Assembly (NCBI GenBank): GCA_027886175.1
Contig: JAJNNQ010000075.1
Span: forward strand, 83,059,001-83,123,000
Reading direction: 5' to 3'
Length of the DNA stretch: 64,000 nt
Source: Phylloscopus collybita
Taxonomy: Eukaryota > Chordata > Aves > Passeriformes > Phylloscopidae
Shown: positions 1 through 11,676 of the stretch, piece by piece
Numbering within the stretch: position 1 is the stretch's first letter
Layout: each line of letters opens with the position of its first letter
The notes under the pieces: generated by a model
Told to the model about the DNA's origin: nothing
Seen by the model: only the letters and a program-made list of their open reading frames with translations
The model's database searches: none
Position numbers and translations under genes: made by a program

Positions 1-1827
1 AACAAACAGTTCTACAAGTGGTGACATTAATAAAACTGTTTGCCTGCAGATTTTTATTTGTATCATCAAGTTGGATATATCTTACAGCCTTTTTCTTCAT
101 CAATATATTCATATAGTTAGTTTTCTAGCTGAACTCCTAATTTTACAGGGCTTGCAGGAATATTGTTTTTCAAACTTCCACTAGTACCAAATTGAGCTTA
201 AACTGCTAATTAGCAGCAATACTTACAGGAAGGCTTCTCCAACAAGAACAGTCTCATCATTTTCAATGTGAACTTGTTTAAATGAACCCTTCTGATTAGA
301 ACAACCAGCACAGTAGCTTTTAAAGAGTTTACTCACTATACAGAATGAGCAAAACTCCATGTATAAACTGCATATATAAATAAATAAAACCAACCAACCA
401 AAATCCATCTAACTTTTTATGTTTGCTATTCTATTTCTTCATAAAAGTTACAGAAAGCCTGTAAGTCTCCTTCACCTTTGCCTCAATAATCATTACTCCT
501 GCAGGGAAAGAGCCATAACCCAAGAACCTTAATGCAACCTTGAACACACCTCACATAGAATATGATGCTGTAAAGCCAGTTACAGCACCCAAGTTAACAC
601 CTACTGCATAAAGCAACTTGGGAGCACTGTTGCAACTTGGAAACACCTTAATCATTCTGGGGACAGCTCCATCCTCCAAAGAGGAACTCCAAAAAATAAT
701 AATGAAAAAACCAAACCAAACCTACTCACTTACAGTAAATTTAAACAAACAGTTACCTGCAGCTTCTCTGTACAAAACATACCCTGGAGATTTGGACATA
801 AACTAAGAAAGCTGATTCTAGGACTGTGAATCTTTTGAACTGCTTAGCTCATTTGCTGTCATGTACCCAAATCTGCTATTTTGTGATCTCTCTAAAAACA
901 CCTGGGTAGTATTTTCCTTTCTTCTGTCCCCCTCTTCCCAAGCCACATACTTCCCAAGCCATATAACTTCCAGTAATGTACTACACATGGACTCCTTCAA
1001 AGACTATGCTCTTCCAAAGACTTCCTTCTACCATCTGGTCAAAATATTGCTCAAAGACATCCATATCTATGTGCTGAAAGATGAAAGGGTGCCCAAGTGC
1101 CATCTGACCACTTCCTTTGTATTGGTTTTTCCATTTCCTCATACCTGACTTGTTTTTTAGACCAAGGAGATCATAGATTTGGCCTTTGGTTTATGAGTGT
1201 GTGTACACGCACCACTTCACTACCCTGGGAGATGCTAAAAGAAAAGAAAACTCGAGGTCACCGGTGGCTTGGAGAGAACAAAAGGAATGTCTCAAAAAGC
1301 CAGTGATGAGATTGGAAGATGGTGACTCAGACCATCGCCTTAAGCCAACCGGGACGCACAGCGGTTGTCAGAGCCATCGGGACAGGTCATTTCCTTATCA
1401 CCCGGGACTTGTGGCTCCCGGTGTTTTGGTAGCTCGGGGTGCCACCGCCAGCTTTCCGCGATTCCTCTCGGACCCGCGGGCACCGCCAAGGCTGGCGCTG
1501 CCCAGCCGCCAGCCCCGCTCCGGGCGCCCCCAGACCTCCCTTTCCCGCCGACAGCCTTCCCCGCTCCCGCAGCGGGATTCCCGCAGCCATACCCCCGGCT
1601 GCCTGCGGGGCACTGCCCGCAGCCTGCGCCCCCACCTCGGAGAAAGCGGCTTCCCTTCCCTTCCCTCCCTCCTTCCTTCCCTTTCCCGGCGCAGGGCGGG
1701 CGGCCCGGGAGCCACCCCGGCGCCGAGGCCGAGCGGCAGCGCCCGTCCGCTGCCTCCTCCCGCGGCGGAGCGGCACGGAGACCGGGGACCCCCGCCCCGC
1801 GCCCTTCCCGAGGGGCGCCGCACTCAC
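1..1827 (-). other. KDSR: KDSR intron 1 (partial)
   Basis: This is AT-rich DNA from the window edge up to about 1380, then GC-rich as it enters the KDSR CpG island. I looked on the minus strand for the next KDSR exon (the glycine-rich cofactor loop) and did not see it. No repeat or RNA gene was recognised. The open frames at 223-408, 618-806 and 861-1148 show no family resemblance and look like chance frames. Confidence 0.75.
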
Positions 1828-2600
1828 CACGACGTGCGCGCCGGGCAGCTTCAGAGACTTGGGGCTGATAAGCGGCGACACCATGTAGAGGAGGAGGACG
1901 AAGGCCACGATGAAGGCGGCGGCCAGGAGCAGCATGGCTTGGGCTGCGCCGGCGGAGGAGGGGCAGCGGGCGGGCGGGCGGGGGGCCGAGCCCCTCGGGC
2001 AGGTGCTGCGGCACGGGGGTCGCGGGGCCGCCCGTCCGCTGCCCGTGCCGCGGCGGGACCGGCGGGGACGGCGCTGCCGCGGCGGGAGCGAGCGCGGCGC
2101 GGAGGAGGCGGACGCGGGGGGCGGGGCCGGGCCCGGCCGCCGCTCCGCCGCCCGATTGGCTGCCGGGGCGGGGCTCGCGCCCGCGCGCCGCCATTGGCCG
2201 GCGGGCGGGGGGCGGGCGCGCGCGGGTTGGCGGCGCGGCGGGGCCGGGCGCGCGGATTGGAGCCCGCGGCGCTCCCGGGGTCAGGGACGGAGGCAAAGGG
2301 CGGCGGGAAGCGGGAGCCGCTCCCGGCGCGCCGGGCGCCCCCTACGGGACAGCGGCGGTGCCGAGCGGCCGCCCCTCTGGGTCCCCCGCCCATGGCGGCC
2401 TCTCCCGGAGGGCACCGAGGAGCGGCCCCGGCCAGGAGAGCCCGGCCTTGGCGGCGGTACCCGCGGCAGGGCAGCGTGAGGGCGGGCCCGGGCCGAGGGC
2501 TCGCCGCTGCCGCCCGCCCCGAGATGGGCGGTGCGTGCCGGCTCGCCGCGGAGGCGCGGGCTCGGAGTTCGCCGTGGATGCCCCGTCCGTGGAGGGAAAG
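1400..2600 (-). promoter_or_regulatory. KDSR: KDSR CpG-island promoter
   Basis: The segment is strongly GC- and CpG-rich against an AT-rich background and covers the KDSR start codon at 1935. Upstream of that ATG (higher coordinates) there are several GC boxes of the GGGCGG type. Three ATTGG motifs lie at 2155-2159, 2193-2197 and 2256-2260; each is a CCAAT box on the KDSR-coding strand. I see no TATA box. The transcription start probably lies between about 1950 and 2140, but this cannot be fixed from sequence alone. The island is full of long GC-rich open frames on both strands, which are composition artefacts. Confidence 0.82.
1828..1935 (-). CDS. KDSR: KDSR, first coding exon (partial gene; rest lies left of the window)
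   Basis: This exon encodes the first 36 residues of 3-ketodihydrosphingosine reductase, an ER-membrane short-chain dehydrogenase that reduces 3-ketodihydrosphingosine to dihydrosphingosine with NADPH in de novo sphingolipid synthesis. Reading the minus strand from the ATG at 1935 gives [20 protein letters not shown], a hydrophobic N-terminal anchor, then a short link ending LPGAHVV. As I remember it, the human protein begins almost identically. The exon ends in phase 0 and is followed directly by a GTGAGTG donor (1827-1821). The family continues with V-T-G-G-S-S-G-I-G, the Rossmann cofactor motif, which must lie in the next exon; I did not find it in 1-1827. The gene runs leftward out of the window. 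It lies head-to-tail with VPS4B, about 19 kb away. The start sits in a CpG island, as expected for a broadly expressed gene. Confidence 0.93.
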
Positions 2601-2627
2601 GGGAAGAAAGCCCCTGATGTTGGTTAA

Positions 2628-2995
2628 ACATAAAATCCTGGAATGTTTTGGGTTCCAAGGGACCTTAAAGGTCATCTCGATGCAGCCTCCTGCCGTGGGC
2701 AGCAACATCCTCCACTAGAGCAGTTTGCTCAAAGCCGCGTCCGGCCTGAACACTGCCAGTCATGGGTCATCCACAGCTTCTCTGGGCAACCTGTTCCAGT
2801 TCATCCAGTTCATGACCCTCACAGTAACGCAGTTCTTCTGCATACCCAAACTAAATTCCCCCTCTTTCAGTTTGTACCCATTGCCCTTTGTCCTATCCCT
2901 ACAGTTTTTGACACAGAATCCCCCATCTCTGCCTTCCCTGTGGGCTCCCTTCAGATACTGGGAGGTTGCTCCGACGTCTTTACAAACTTCTCGCA
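2628..2995 (-). mobile_element. CR1 LINE 3' fragment
   Basis: The plus strand shows the reverse complement of a CR1 tail. It begins near 2630 with GGAATGTTTTGGGTTCCAAG, continues with AAGGGACC and TTAAAGGTCATCT-type wording, then has the 'CCTCCACTAGAGCAGTTTGCTCAAAGCC' section, 'TCTCTGGGCAACCTGTTCCA', and a C-rich section near 2870-2940. The element is 5'-truncated, as most avian CR1 copies are. It abuts the upstream edge of the KDSR CpG island. Confidence 0.85.
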
Positions 2996-5900
2996 GAGAG
3001 TATGAAGCACCTGTTTGTACACAAACTTGTTAATACATTGCCTGAGGTTACCAATTGACATGATGAAAATCGTGGAGATGTGTCAGAACGTTCCTGCAGT
3101 GTGCACTGGGAATGGGATGAGAGCAGAGAGCTCCTTCTTGTCTGGGAAATACCGTGTGTCAGTGAGGTAGAAAGCACAAACCCTTGATGCAAGGTAATTA
3201 TCAGACTTTATCACAGCGTGTTTTAAAGCCTGTTTTACATCACCGCACCACTAAAAACAGATGCAGGGGTTCTGTGGGACTTGGTTTGCACAGTGGTTGA
3301 GCTCCAGTGGGTTCTGCTGGCTGCAGTTGAAGTTCATGCTGCTCTCTTCGTCTAAATCCAACATTTTTTTCAGCATGGTGTTCCCTGCTGAGTGAAATTA
3401 CAGGTTTTTCATGTTATTCACATTAAAAGAAGATAAAAGCACAGTTTTCAGCTTTAAGGCAGAATATTAGAACAAATATTAAAACAAACAGAACAAAATA
3501 CCCAGAGCGGTTTGAATTTTAAAAAATCTGTATATTTGACTTAGATATTTAGATATTTATTTAGCATATTTTCATTTAAGTTATAATTGCTCGCAACTTA
3601 AAAACACACTCATTACTTTTTCTTGCTAGTTAATATGCTATCATTAGCTTGTAGAAAATAGTTCCTTGCCCCCCCCCAGAAAAAACCAAAACAAAACAAA
3701 GGAAAAACTAAAATCCCCTAGGCAAGAGGGTGTGCAGAAGGGCGTTGAAAATAATATTGTAGAGGAGTAGAGATTAGAAGTAGTGAGTAGGTGGAAATGG
3801 AAACAGAGTTGTGGGCAGGGATTATGCTGTTTTCAGGGTGAGAACAAAGGACCTGAATTTGATGCAGTAAAAGGATGAGAAAACCAAAGATTAGTCTTGA
3901 AATGGGATTGACCTGGAATATGTCTTTGGTGGCATTTTGAGTCCAGTGCTTCAGAGGTGGAGGCACAAGGAAGTGAGAGGAAGATACTGTGCATAATAAA
4001 ATGCTAGCTGCTAGGGTGACATCAATGGAAGTGATTAGTGATCCATCTAAGAAAAGTATGTAAATTATGTTATTAGCAGAAGTCTAAATAGGATGTGGAC
4101 AGGAAAAAGCAGCTACCAAAAATGTTTATTCTTTAATATATGGGACAGTCTATATGTGCTGTCTTTCCAACAACATCAAATTGACACAAAAGAGGAGATT
4201 AATCAGATAATAACTATAGACTATTTCTAGACTTCCACCACAAAAGACGTTGAAGCTTTCGAAGCTCAAATGTCAGCAGTATAGAGATAAAGCAAAGCTG
4301 GCAGAAGTAAATCTGTCTTTCACCATATAGCTCTCAAGATCAAGGTGAGGTGAGGACATGAGTGAGTGCACTAAGCTCCCAGGTTGGGAGCCCTAACATG
4401 AAGGTTAAACATTTGTAGGGGACCTTTAGAATCCTTGAACTTTTCATATTGTCCTGTTCAATCACAGTTAAATGTTCATAGCTTACTAGACTAATGGGGA
4501 AGTTCCCTTGTAGTAGATTTCATGGAAAAATCCATACTGCTTTTTTTCTTCTGGCTAAGAGGCCACTTTGGCAACCTTGGGATTGACAGTTCTGCCGTGA
4601 CAATGTTTGCTTTTGTTTTGCTCTCTGCATTGTAAAGTGGCATTGACTTCTGTGTCAGAAAGGCATTCAAAGGGGAAGACCTTATGAACTCCGTACAAGT
4701 TACCAATTAATTCCCCAGCAAACCTTTGTGATTCCTTTAAATAATGCCAGTGGAAACTGAAGTCTGCCCTCCCCAAGTTACCTGGTTTGTATTCATCTCA
4801 CATGACCTCATTCACGGAGGAAATGCATTCCTGGCACAAGGGAATTGTTTACAATAGAGCTGTTTTCTCAATGACTGTGAAGCTGGAAATTGAATGCTAA
4901 CATAAACATCATAACACCACTCCAAACTGCAGTTATACATAAAGCAATACTTAATTAATCTGACCTTCATAAATAACATCACAAAGTGTATAATTTTCAA
5001 GACTGAGCTGGCCAATGTCTGTATATACCCTGAGGATGGGGAGGGAGGAATGGATAAAACATACTCATTACTTTGCTAATTAATCTGTAGAAGAAGCTGC
5101 AATACAACAGTGATGTGTTTAGAGAAGGACAGGGAATACAATACAAGTAGATGAAAGCAAAGTATAAGAGTTGTTGCAGCTGTGGTTTTCTGCTTCCTTA
5201 AATATGTTAATTTAAATCTTTCAACAGAGTTTTGCAGTGACAGTTTTGTGGATTGAGATATTCAATATGAACCAAAATGTGGCAATCGTAGAATCAAAGT
5301 TATCATTTAAATGTGAAAACAAGTTTGTGAATTGGTAATACTGCAGGGCAAATGGCTGATATTAGAAATGTCCTTTTAATCTTAAAAGATACATGCTCCC
5401 AAAACACCTCAGCATGAAAAAGAAACATGTCACGCTTTCAGAGAAGGGATGAAGTTTTGGAAGAGCAGGTAGCGTGGTTGCAGCCTCCAGCCTCTGGAGT
5501 AACCTGTGCCTGACTATTCATCTATTGAATTTTCTGGTTGTGTTTTCTGCCTATTGGCAAGGGCAGGGGAAGACCAGGGTCCCATAGGCTACACTGTGAT
5601 AAAGCTGGAGATGCCTTTGTGTGATTTCCATCCAAGCTCTCCTATTGCATTTAGAAAAAGAAATAGCAGTGAGAGGGTAACTTCCATGGCCAAGCAAAAT
5701 AACTTTTTTCTCTTTCCAAAACAACTTTGTTTTCTAGCGTTCCCCAACCCATTTTTTTTCTTTTTTTCTTGTAGCAAGCATAGATGTGGCATCTAATAAC
5801 CCTCTTAAGACATTAGCATTAATGGTTACAAGAGATAAGAGCCATGTTAGTAATTCTGGGATTCCTAGGAAACTCAAGGCTTTAGAATAATGACAGTGTA

Positions 5901-8900
5901 AATAGATGGTTCCTGTCAACCAGCTTTTGTGATCCCTTATCTCTTGAAGAAGAATAGTTAATAGGAACACAAGAGCTAATGTACTCTGTCAGAAAAGGAT
6001 CTATCTAACATACTGTCTGTCCCTGTCCATTGTCTGTAGAGGATACTTGGGACAGAGGAATGAAATGATGGCCAGTATATGGTGGTGACAAATGTAAGGT
6101 TACTTAAATGTGTATCACACCCAGTTGTCTGCATGGTTGTGCTTTCCCAAACCAAAAACCCTACCCCGCTGTAACTGTACAACAACTCGTGTGCTGGCAG
6201 AGATCACAGAATTGTCTTTGTCTTGCAGGGCCACACAGCTCCCAGAGCAGTGCTCAGGCCACAGCACCCTATCCAGGTAAGCTCTCAGCTGGAAAAACAT
6301 GAGCCTAATCCTCTGGCTCTCCCTGGAAAGAAATTTCCTGTGCTGCTGCACTGTGTGTATCTTCCAGGAGGTGCTGGCTTGCAGCGGGGCTGGATCCCAG
6401 TGCTCTCACAGCCACCACGATGAACACAGGCAGGGCTGATGGCCCAGGGGCTGCTGCAGAATCCCTCCCCAGGGTTGTGTGCACACAGGCAGGTGGTGCT
6501 TGTAGGCAGCCGGCGCTCAGGTCGAAGCAGGGCTGCCTGCTGGGAGCAGAGGAGGTGTTGGTGCCTGATGGTTTGCTGCAAGAGCAGGTGACATGTACAT
6601 ATATAGCCCAGCCAGCAGCCTGCTTCCCAAGGGCTGCTGCAGCTGCTTAGGGAGGAGCACTCTGGAAACAGAAGTGCTCAAAGCACTGTTTGAGTCAGAA
6701 TTCTGTCTTCACACTGTACTTCAAAACTTATTTAACTGCTTGACATGTTTGGCATAGGTGTTAGAAAGAAAAAAAAAAAGGAAAACAATATTCAGAATTA
6801 ACTAGTAAATGATGAACCATTATATATTATAATTTTTATTTTATGCTGATGGAGTAACTGTACTGATATTTTGCATGTTGACCACTAGATCTATTAAAAT
6901 AAAATTAATGAAAACCCAGGAGTAAAAGCAAGTCTTTACTTTCTAATTTGAAAAGACATAAATTAAACTTGGGACCAAGATGATCTTGAACTTCATTTAG
7001 TATGTGTGTTTTTTTTAATTTAGTACACCTACTTACACCAGACTTCACATGGGAACAATTTGCTGTTCACACTTGGACATGAGACTCCTTTAGCTTGCTA
7101 AATATGCCTAGGGATGCTGTGGATTGTGGGTTGGAAGAGAGGACTGAGCAGCCTACCTTCTCCTCAGGTGGCATGGAAAAGTACAGCTGAAAGTGAGCAG
7201 GCACAGGCTCAGGAGGGAAGAGGCTGTGGCTGGTCCCTGCACTGAAAGCTTCAGAGCTAAAACATGCTTAAGTATCTGCAAGAAATTAATCCAGGCCTTT
7301 TACACAGGGACATCCACTTTGTCCCTTGACATAAGCACCCACTCTCAACTGGTCTCATCACCTCAAAAATTATATTTAAGGAGATGATTACAATGCAAGT
7401 TCGTGTTACAAGATAGCACAGCTGGTATTACAGATAACACCACTTGGCTGACTAGATGAAGTTCCAGAGACAGCAACTGTGTGTTCACCTGACACTGTAA
7501 CAATACCCCCAGTGCCTCACTGCCCCTTCCACCTTATTGCAGTTATCCCCTGGGAACACTCTACTGGGCTGCAGTCATTGAACATGTACAGGAAAATGCA
7601 CTATAGGATTAGAAGTGATGCACTGGGGAGTTTGAAAATGTAGTCCCACCAAAATCACCTTCCTTTCAGGCGTAGAACGATTTTCTCCACTACTTATTGT
7701 ACCTTGAGTGCTGGGTAAGGGGATTCTTTTATTCCTAATGAAAAGCAATCCTTTGTCTAGTATGCAGACACGCCATAGTCTGTATTGGAGGAAGCTTAGT
7801 GTGTTTTGAAGGTCTTCATCATAAAATTGGTCTGTAGAGCCATTTTTACAATCAACAGTATTTCAGGATGTGACATGTGTCAGACTTTTCTGGAGTTGCT
7901 CTGGCTTTCCACACCTTCCCCCTGCAGCCCTCCACTTGCCAGCACTGCCATACAGCCTTTCCTTCTTTCCCAGCAAAATCAGTTGCAACTCCTGTCCTGC
8001 CTCACAGTTCTTCAGCTGGTTGCAGCTGCCCCCTTTCCCCAGTGCCCTAAGGAGGAGGCTGAGTGCATAAACCAAGGATCTGCTGACCAGAGGGATCAAA
8101 AATATGCATTGCCTGGGAATCTGTGCTTCAGGGGGATAGAAGAGGAGAAGATGCCAGTGCTATGCTTACTGTGGAGTGACACACACCTCCTGCTGAAAAC
8201 TGGATAATGAGAGAAAGGAAAGAGGTTCACAGGCTTGAGAGCCCCCCTCCCCCTTTGTTTAACAAACCCAGAAAAGAGTAATGTGAGGATTGCCATGACT
8301 TCACCTTCCTTTGGCCCCTACTTGTCTAGAAAATCCATAGCTGCTGCAGTTATGGTTTCTAACCTCCTATTATGATACTGTGACAGAGGGATCTTTAATA
8401 CAGAATTTCATCCATGGGGAAATTAATTCCTTGGTGTACTGGTTTCACACTTGGTCACTATACTTTTCTAGGTTTTCCAGTAGAAACTCCAGGTGGACAG
8501 CTAAAGGAGGGAGCCTTTTCTGGCTATTTTCAACTATGCCCCATAGGAATTACCATTGAAGCTACTGCATTGCTTGCTCAATATTTGTTTCATGTTTTGC
8601 ATTTCCTCAGAGACAGTCTTTACCTATTACTGTCATCATTACCTTCCTGGATATGTATTTTCATGAATGCTTTCACTTTTTTAGCCAGATAGGGAATATT
8701 TTTGTAGTTAAACTTGCAGCAACTTCTGGCCTATGTCTACTCAGCCCCTTGGTGACTAAGTTGCTCCGCCTAAGCTGCTAATGTGTTTTTCAAAAATAGG
8801 AATAATTTTCTGCTTTGTATCGTGCCTTTGGAAACACCTTCACGTAATCTTTAAAGATTGACAGGTCCTAAACTTCTGTGATTCTTCCATGCTTCAAAAC

Positions 8901-11279
8901 TAAGCTACCAGTTATACCACCCCAGTTAAGCCATGTCTATTATGCTTATGTTGATACGACGCGGTCTTGTTACAAAAGGCCAAATGAATGATTTACAGTC
9001 TTGGTAGGCCTCTGGTTTTCTCAGGAGCTTACCTTTTGTAGGTGATCTTAGGCAGTTGCTGTGCTTGCAAACCACCCCATTGCTCCCCAGGTCTTCTTTG
9101 TGCCTCTCGCTGACAACTCTCATTTCTGGAGCTGCTTGCCTTAGCCCAGGTTGCCGTGTGGGACAGCATCGTACTCTCCCATTGCTCCTTGCTTGGTAGC
9201 TGCGCTCTTAAAAACACCGGAAGCACTGAAATTACCTCCTCCAGGTTCATGCCAGGTTCTCTGTCTGAAGTAATTCAGACAACTTTGTTTGCTCAATCTT
9301 TTAACATGAATTAAGTCTGTTTCCAGTTCCAGGTAACACAGAGGATATTGACAGCACTGGCAAGAGGCTGGTGTTTATTTCTTGAATGAAATTACGCAAC
9401 CTCTGCCCTCGCCATCAGTCCCTGGTGATTTATCTTTGGCACACACTGCAGAGAAGCTGCTGCTACGCAATGGAAATTTAGAAGATGTCTTGTACATAGC
9501 TCTGTTTTCCCCCTCTAACCCAAGAAACTGGTACAAAACAGGTTGCTCAGCACAAGTAATTCAACCATTCCTCCCCCTTGCACTACTACCAAGAACATCA
9601 GAGTTGCTTGTGCTCCTCCAAGTGTGTCTCCATCCTCTGACAACAGTACAGCCCATTGCCTTCCTGCTGTCAGCCTGGGAAAGGACAGCATGTACAGATG
9701 GGCCTGTCCCTTTGAAGGGAAAAACAGAAATCAGAGACACTCTGTCAGCTTCTGCTTTGCTGGATATAAACTTGCTTTGCTATAAACACTGGAGATATAT
9801 CGGAACATAAAGAGCTTTGAAATAGGATTTAAAAAGAAATCAGTACTTTATCTTCTATTTGAGAAAGGAAAAAAATGGTGTGAAGGACAGAGGATAAGTC
9901 AGACAAAAAAAAAAAGAAACCAACATTTAAAAAAAAAGCGAAAACCCCAGAAAATTAGTCAAAAGCAACAGGAAAGAGGCAGGCAGAAATTGCCAATTAA
10001 CATTCACATCAAAGGAAAATTCTCATCAAAACCTTTTTCTTCTTGTAAGAAGCATCATGCATTTCCAGTATGTACTGCAGTGAAGCGAGCACGCTTTATA
10101 CAAAAGAAAGCCCAAGAGAATAAGCCAAATAGCCTCAAAGCTTTGTGGAATCCATTTTACACAGCTGACAACTAGGACAAAACCCCATAGGAGCCCTGAG
10201 TGTCAGCATCGCTGCCCTTGTTCACCAATCAACTTCCATCCTGTGCCAGCTCCAGGGGATCCGAAGCACAGACCCTGCATGTGTTTCTGTGGATTCATTT
10301 ACCCCATGTAGAGCCTCAGGCCGCCCTGGACAAGTAACAGCACTATGTCCCACTGCCCTTGCAAGTGCCACTTGCAAGACCTCTATCTACCAAAGCTGGT
10401 AATCAAAATAATTTCTACACTGTTTCCATTATGGAATTTTTATTTGGATAAAGATAAAGGAAAAGAATATAAATGAGCAGCTATAAAAATAAAACAACAG
10501 TCACAACAATTAAATAAATACCAGTTGTAGATATTTTCAAAATGTTAAGTTTTAAAACTGTGTCAAATTATTTCCTTTATATAAAAGTATGCCTGTGGTT
10601 TTTCTAGGGGAAAGTGGGGTGGAGAGAGTGGGAGCGGGGAAAAAACAAAACAAAACAAAACAAAACAAACAAGAAAACCCAAATACAAAACTCTTATAAT
10701 GGCTCTCTAGACTGCATGCAAAGTCCCAAGTGATACAAAACTTATAAGAGGAATGTATTTAAAAAAATTAGAAGCTAAGACCACAGAAAAGCAGTCAATT
10801 GGTTGTTGTGTAACTTGAATAAAATTTTGGATAATTCTTTGATGAGTTTAAAGAAATTAACTAAAAGAGAAATCATAATTGTAAGATGAAACAGCAGATT
10901 TCTAGTGGAGAAAATAAAATGTTCAAGTTGTAAAGAAATTTGAAATGGTTTTACAAATGCTCAGCTTGATGATGGCATAAATTAATGTCATTATAGCCTA
11001 TTTGTTAGCTAAGCACTTCAATAGCAGAGAATGTTTTAGAAGGTGACATGAAAACTTCCAGTTCAGAAAACTTTGGTGAATGAGATCAAGAGAAACCTTT
11101 GTACTCATATGTCTATATTTTATTTCTTTTTGCATTTATATTTTCAAAATCTGGTTCTGACATCCAAGATTTATTATGTTTAAGTTTTTCTTTAACACAA
11201 ATCTTAACTGCACCTGGAATGGTAGAACATTTAGGTCACAATACCAAAACAGATACAGAAGCCTGAAAAAGTCTCTTAG
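2996..11279. other. Intergenic, KDSR-VPS4B spacer, left part
   Basis: No gene was recognised. The DNA is mostly AT-rich, with short low-complexity runs: nine C at 3669-3677, A-rich stretches near 6769 and 9906, and an AAAAC array at about 10640-10672. A more GC-rich block lies at about 6105-6660 and contains a plus-strand acceptor and donor pair flanking 48 bp (6229-6276); this is discussed under findings. The open frames at 7806-8207 and 9382-9810 have no recognisable domain and no coding context. Confidence 0.6.
10640..10672. repeat. (AAAAC)n microsatellite
   Basis: This is a short tandem array of the pentamer AAAAC, about five to six units, starting within an A run and followed by an imperfect CAAACAAG end. 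It lies between genes. Confidence 0.85.
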
Positions 11280-11676
11280 TTAAGTGTCAGGACCCAGAGT
11301 GCCCCATGACATATTAACTGTCCTGAGTAGCATTCCTTGGATTCTGCATGTGGGTCCAGGACCATGTGTCAGGTCAGGCCAGGTGCCCTTCCCTTGTCAG
11401 AACCATGCTGGAGGTGTGTTTTCTGAAGTTCTGTCTCTGGATGACAAGTTTCCAATCATGTTTCTGGCCCCATCTCCTGACTAGATTCACTTGGCGGGCT
11501 CTGAACCCAGCTGAGCATTTCAATCTGTCCGGGACAGACAGTGCAGCCTGTCACCTTGCTCTGTGCACAGCTTTCAGGTGTTGTGCTGTCATGTCCTGGC
11601 TGGTGAGCTGGGATCACCCATGGCTTCCACCTCATCCTCCCTCCCATGTGAATGGGTCCCACTTACTGACATTTAA
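11280..11676. mobile_element. Possible short inverted-repeat element (TTAA-flanked) or solo LTR
   Basis: The left end reads TTAAGTGTCAG (11280-11290) and the right end, read from the other strand, reads TTAAATGTCAG (11676-11666), so ten of eleven bases match. A GGACCC-type hexamer also follows inside both ends at different spacing. The roughly 397 bp between are clearly more GC-rich than the AT-rich DNA on both sides. TTAA at both outer ends resembles the target duplication of piggyBac-type DNA transposons. The inner TG...CA ends would also fit a solo LTR, but I see no poly(A) signal inside. No coding sequence is recognised. The family cannot be assigned from sequence inspection. Confidence 0.4.

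Noticed and set aside
1186..2718. Open frames of up to 510 codons on both strands
   Set aside because: They lie in the KDSR CpG island, where stop codons are rare; the Arg/Pro/Gly/Ala-rich products show no domain and overlap the real KDSR exon 1 on the other strand.
7806..8207. 133-codon plus-strand frame
   Set aside because: No domain, no splice or promoter context, and another frame overlaps on the opposite strand; the length is not remarkable for six frames of 64 kb.
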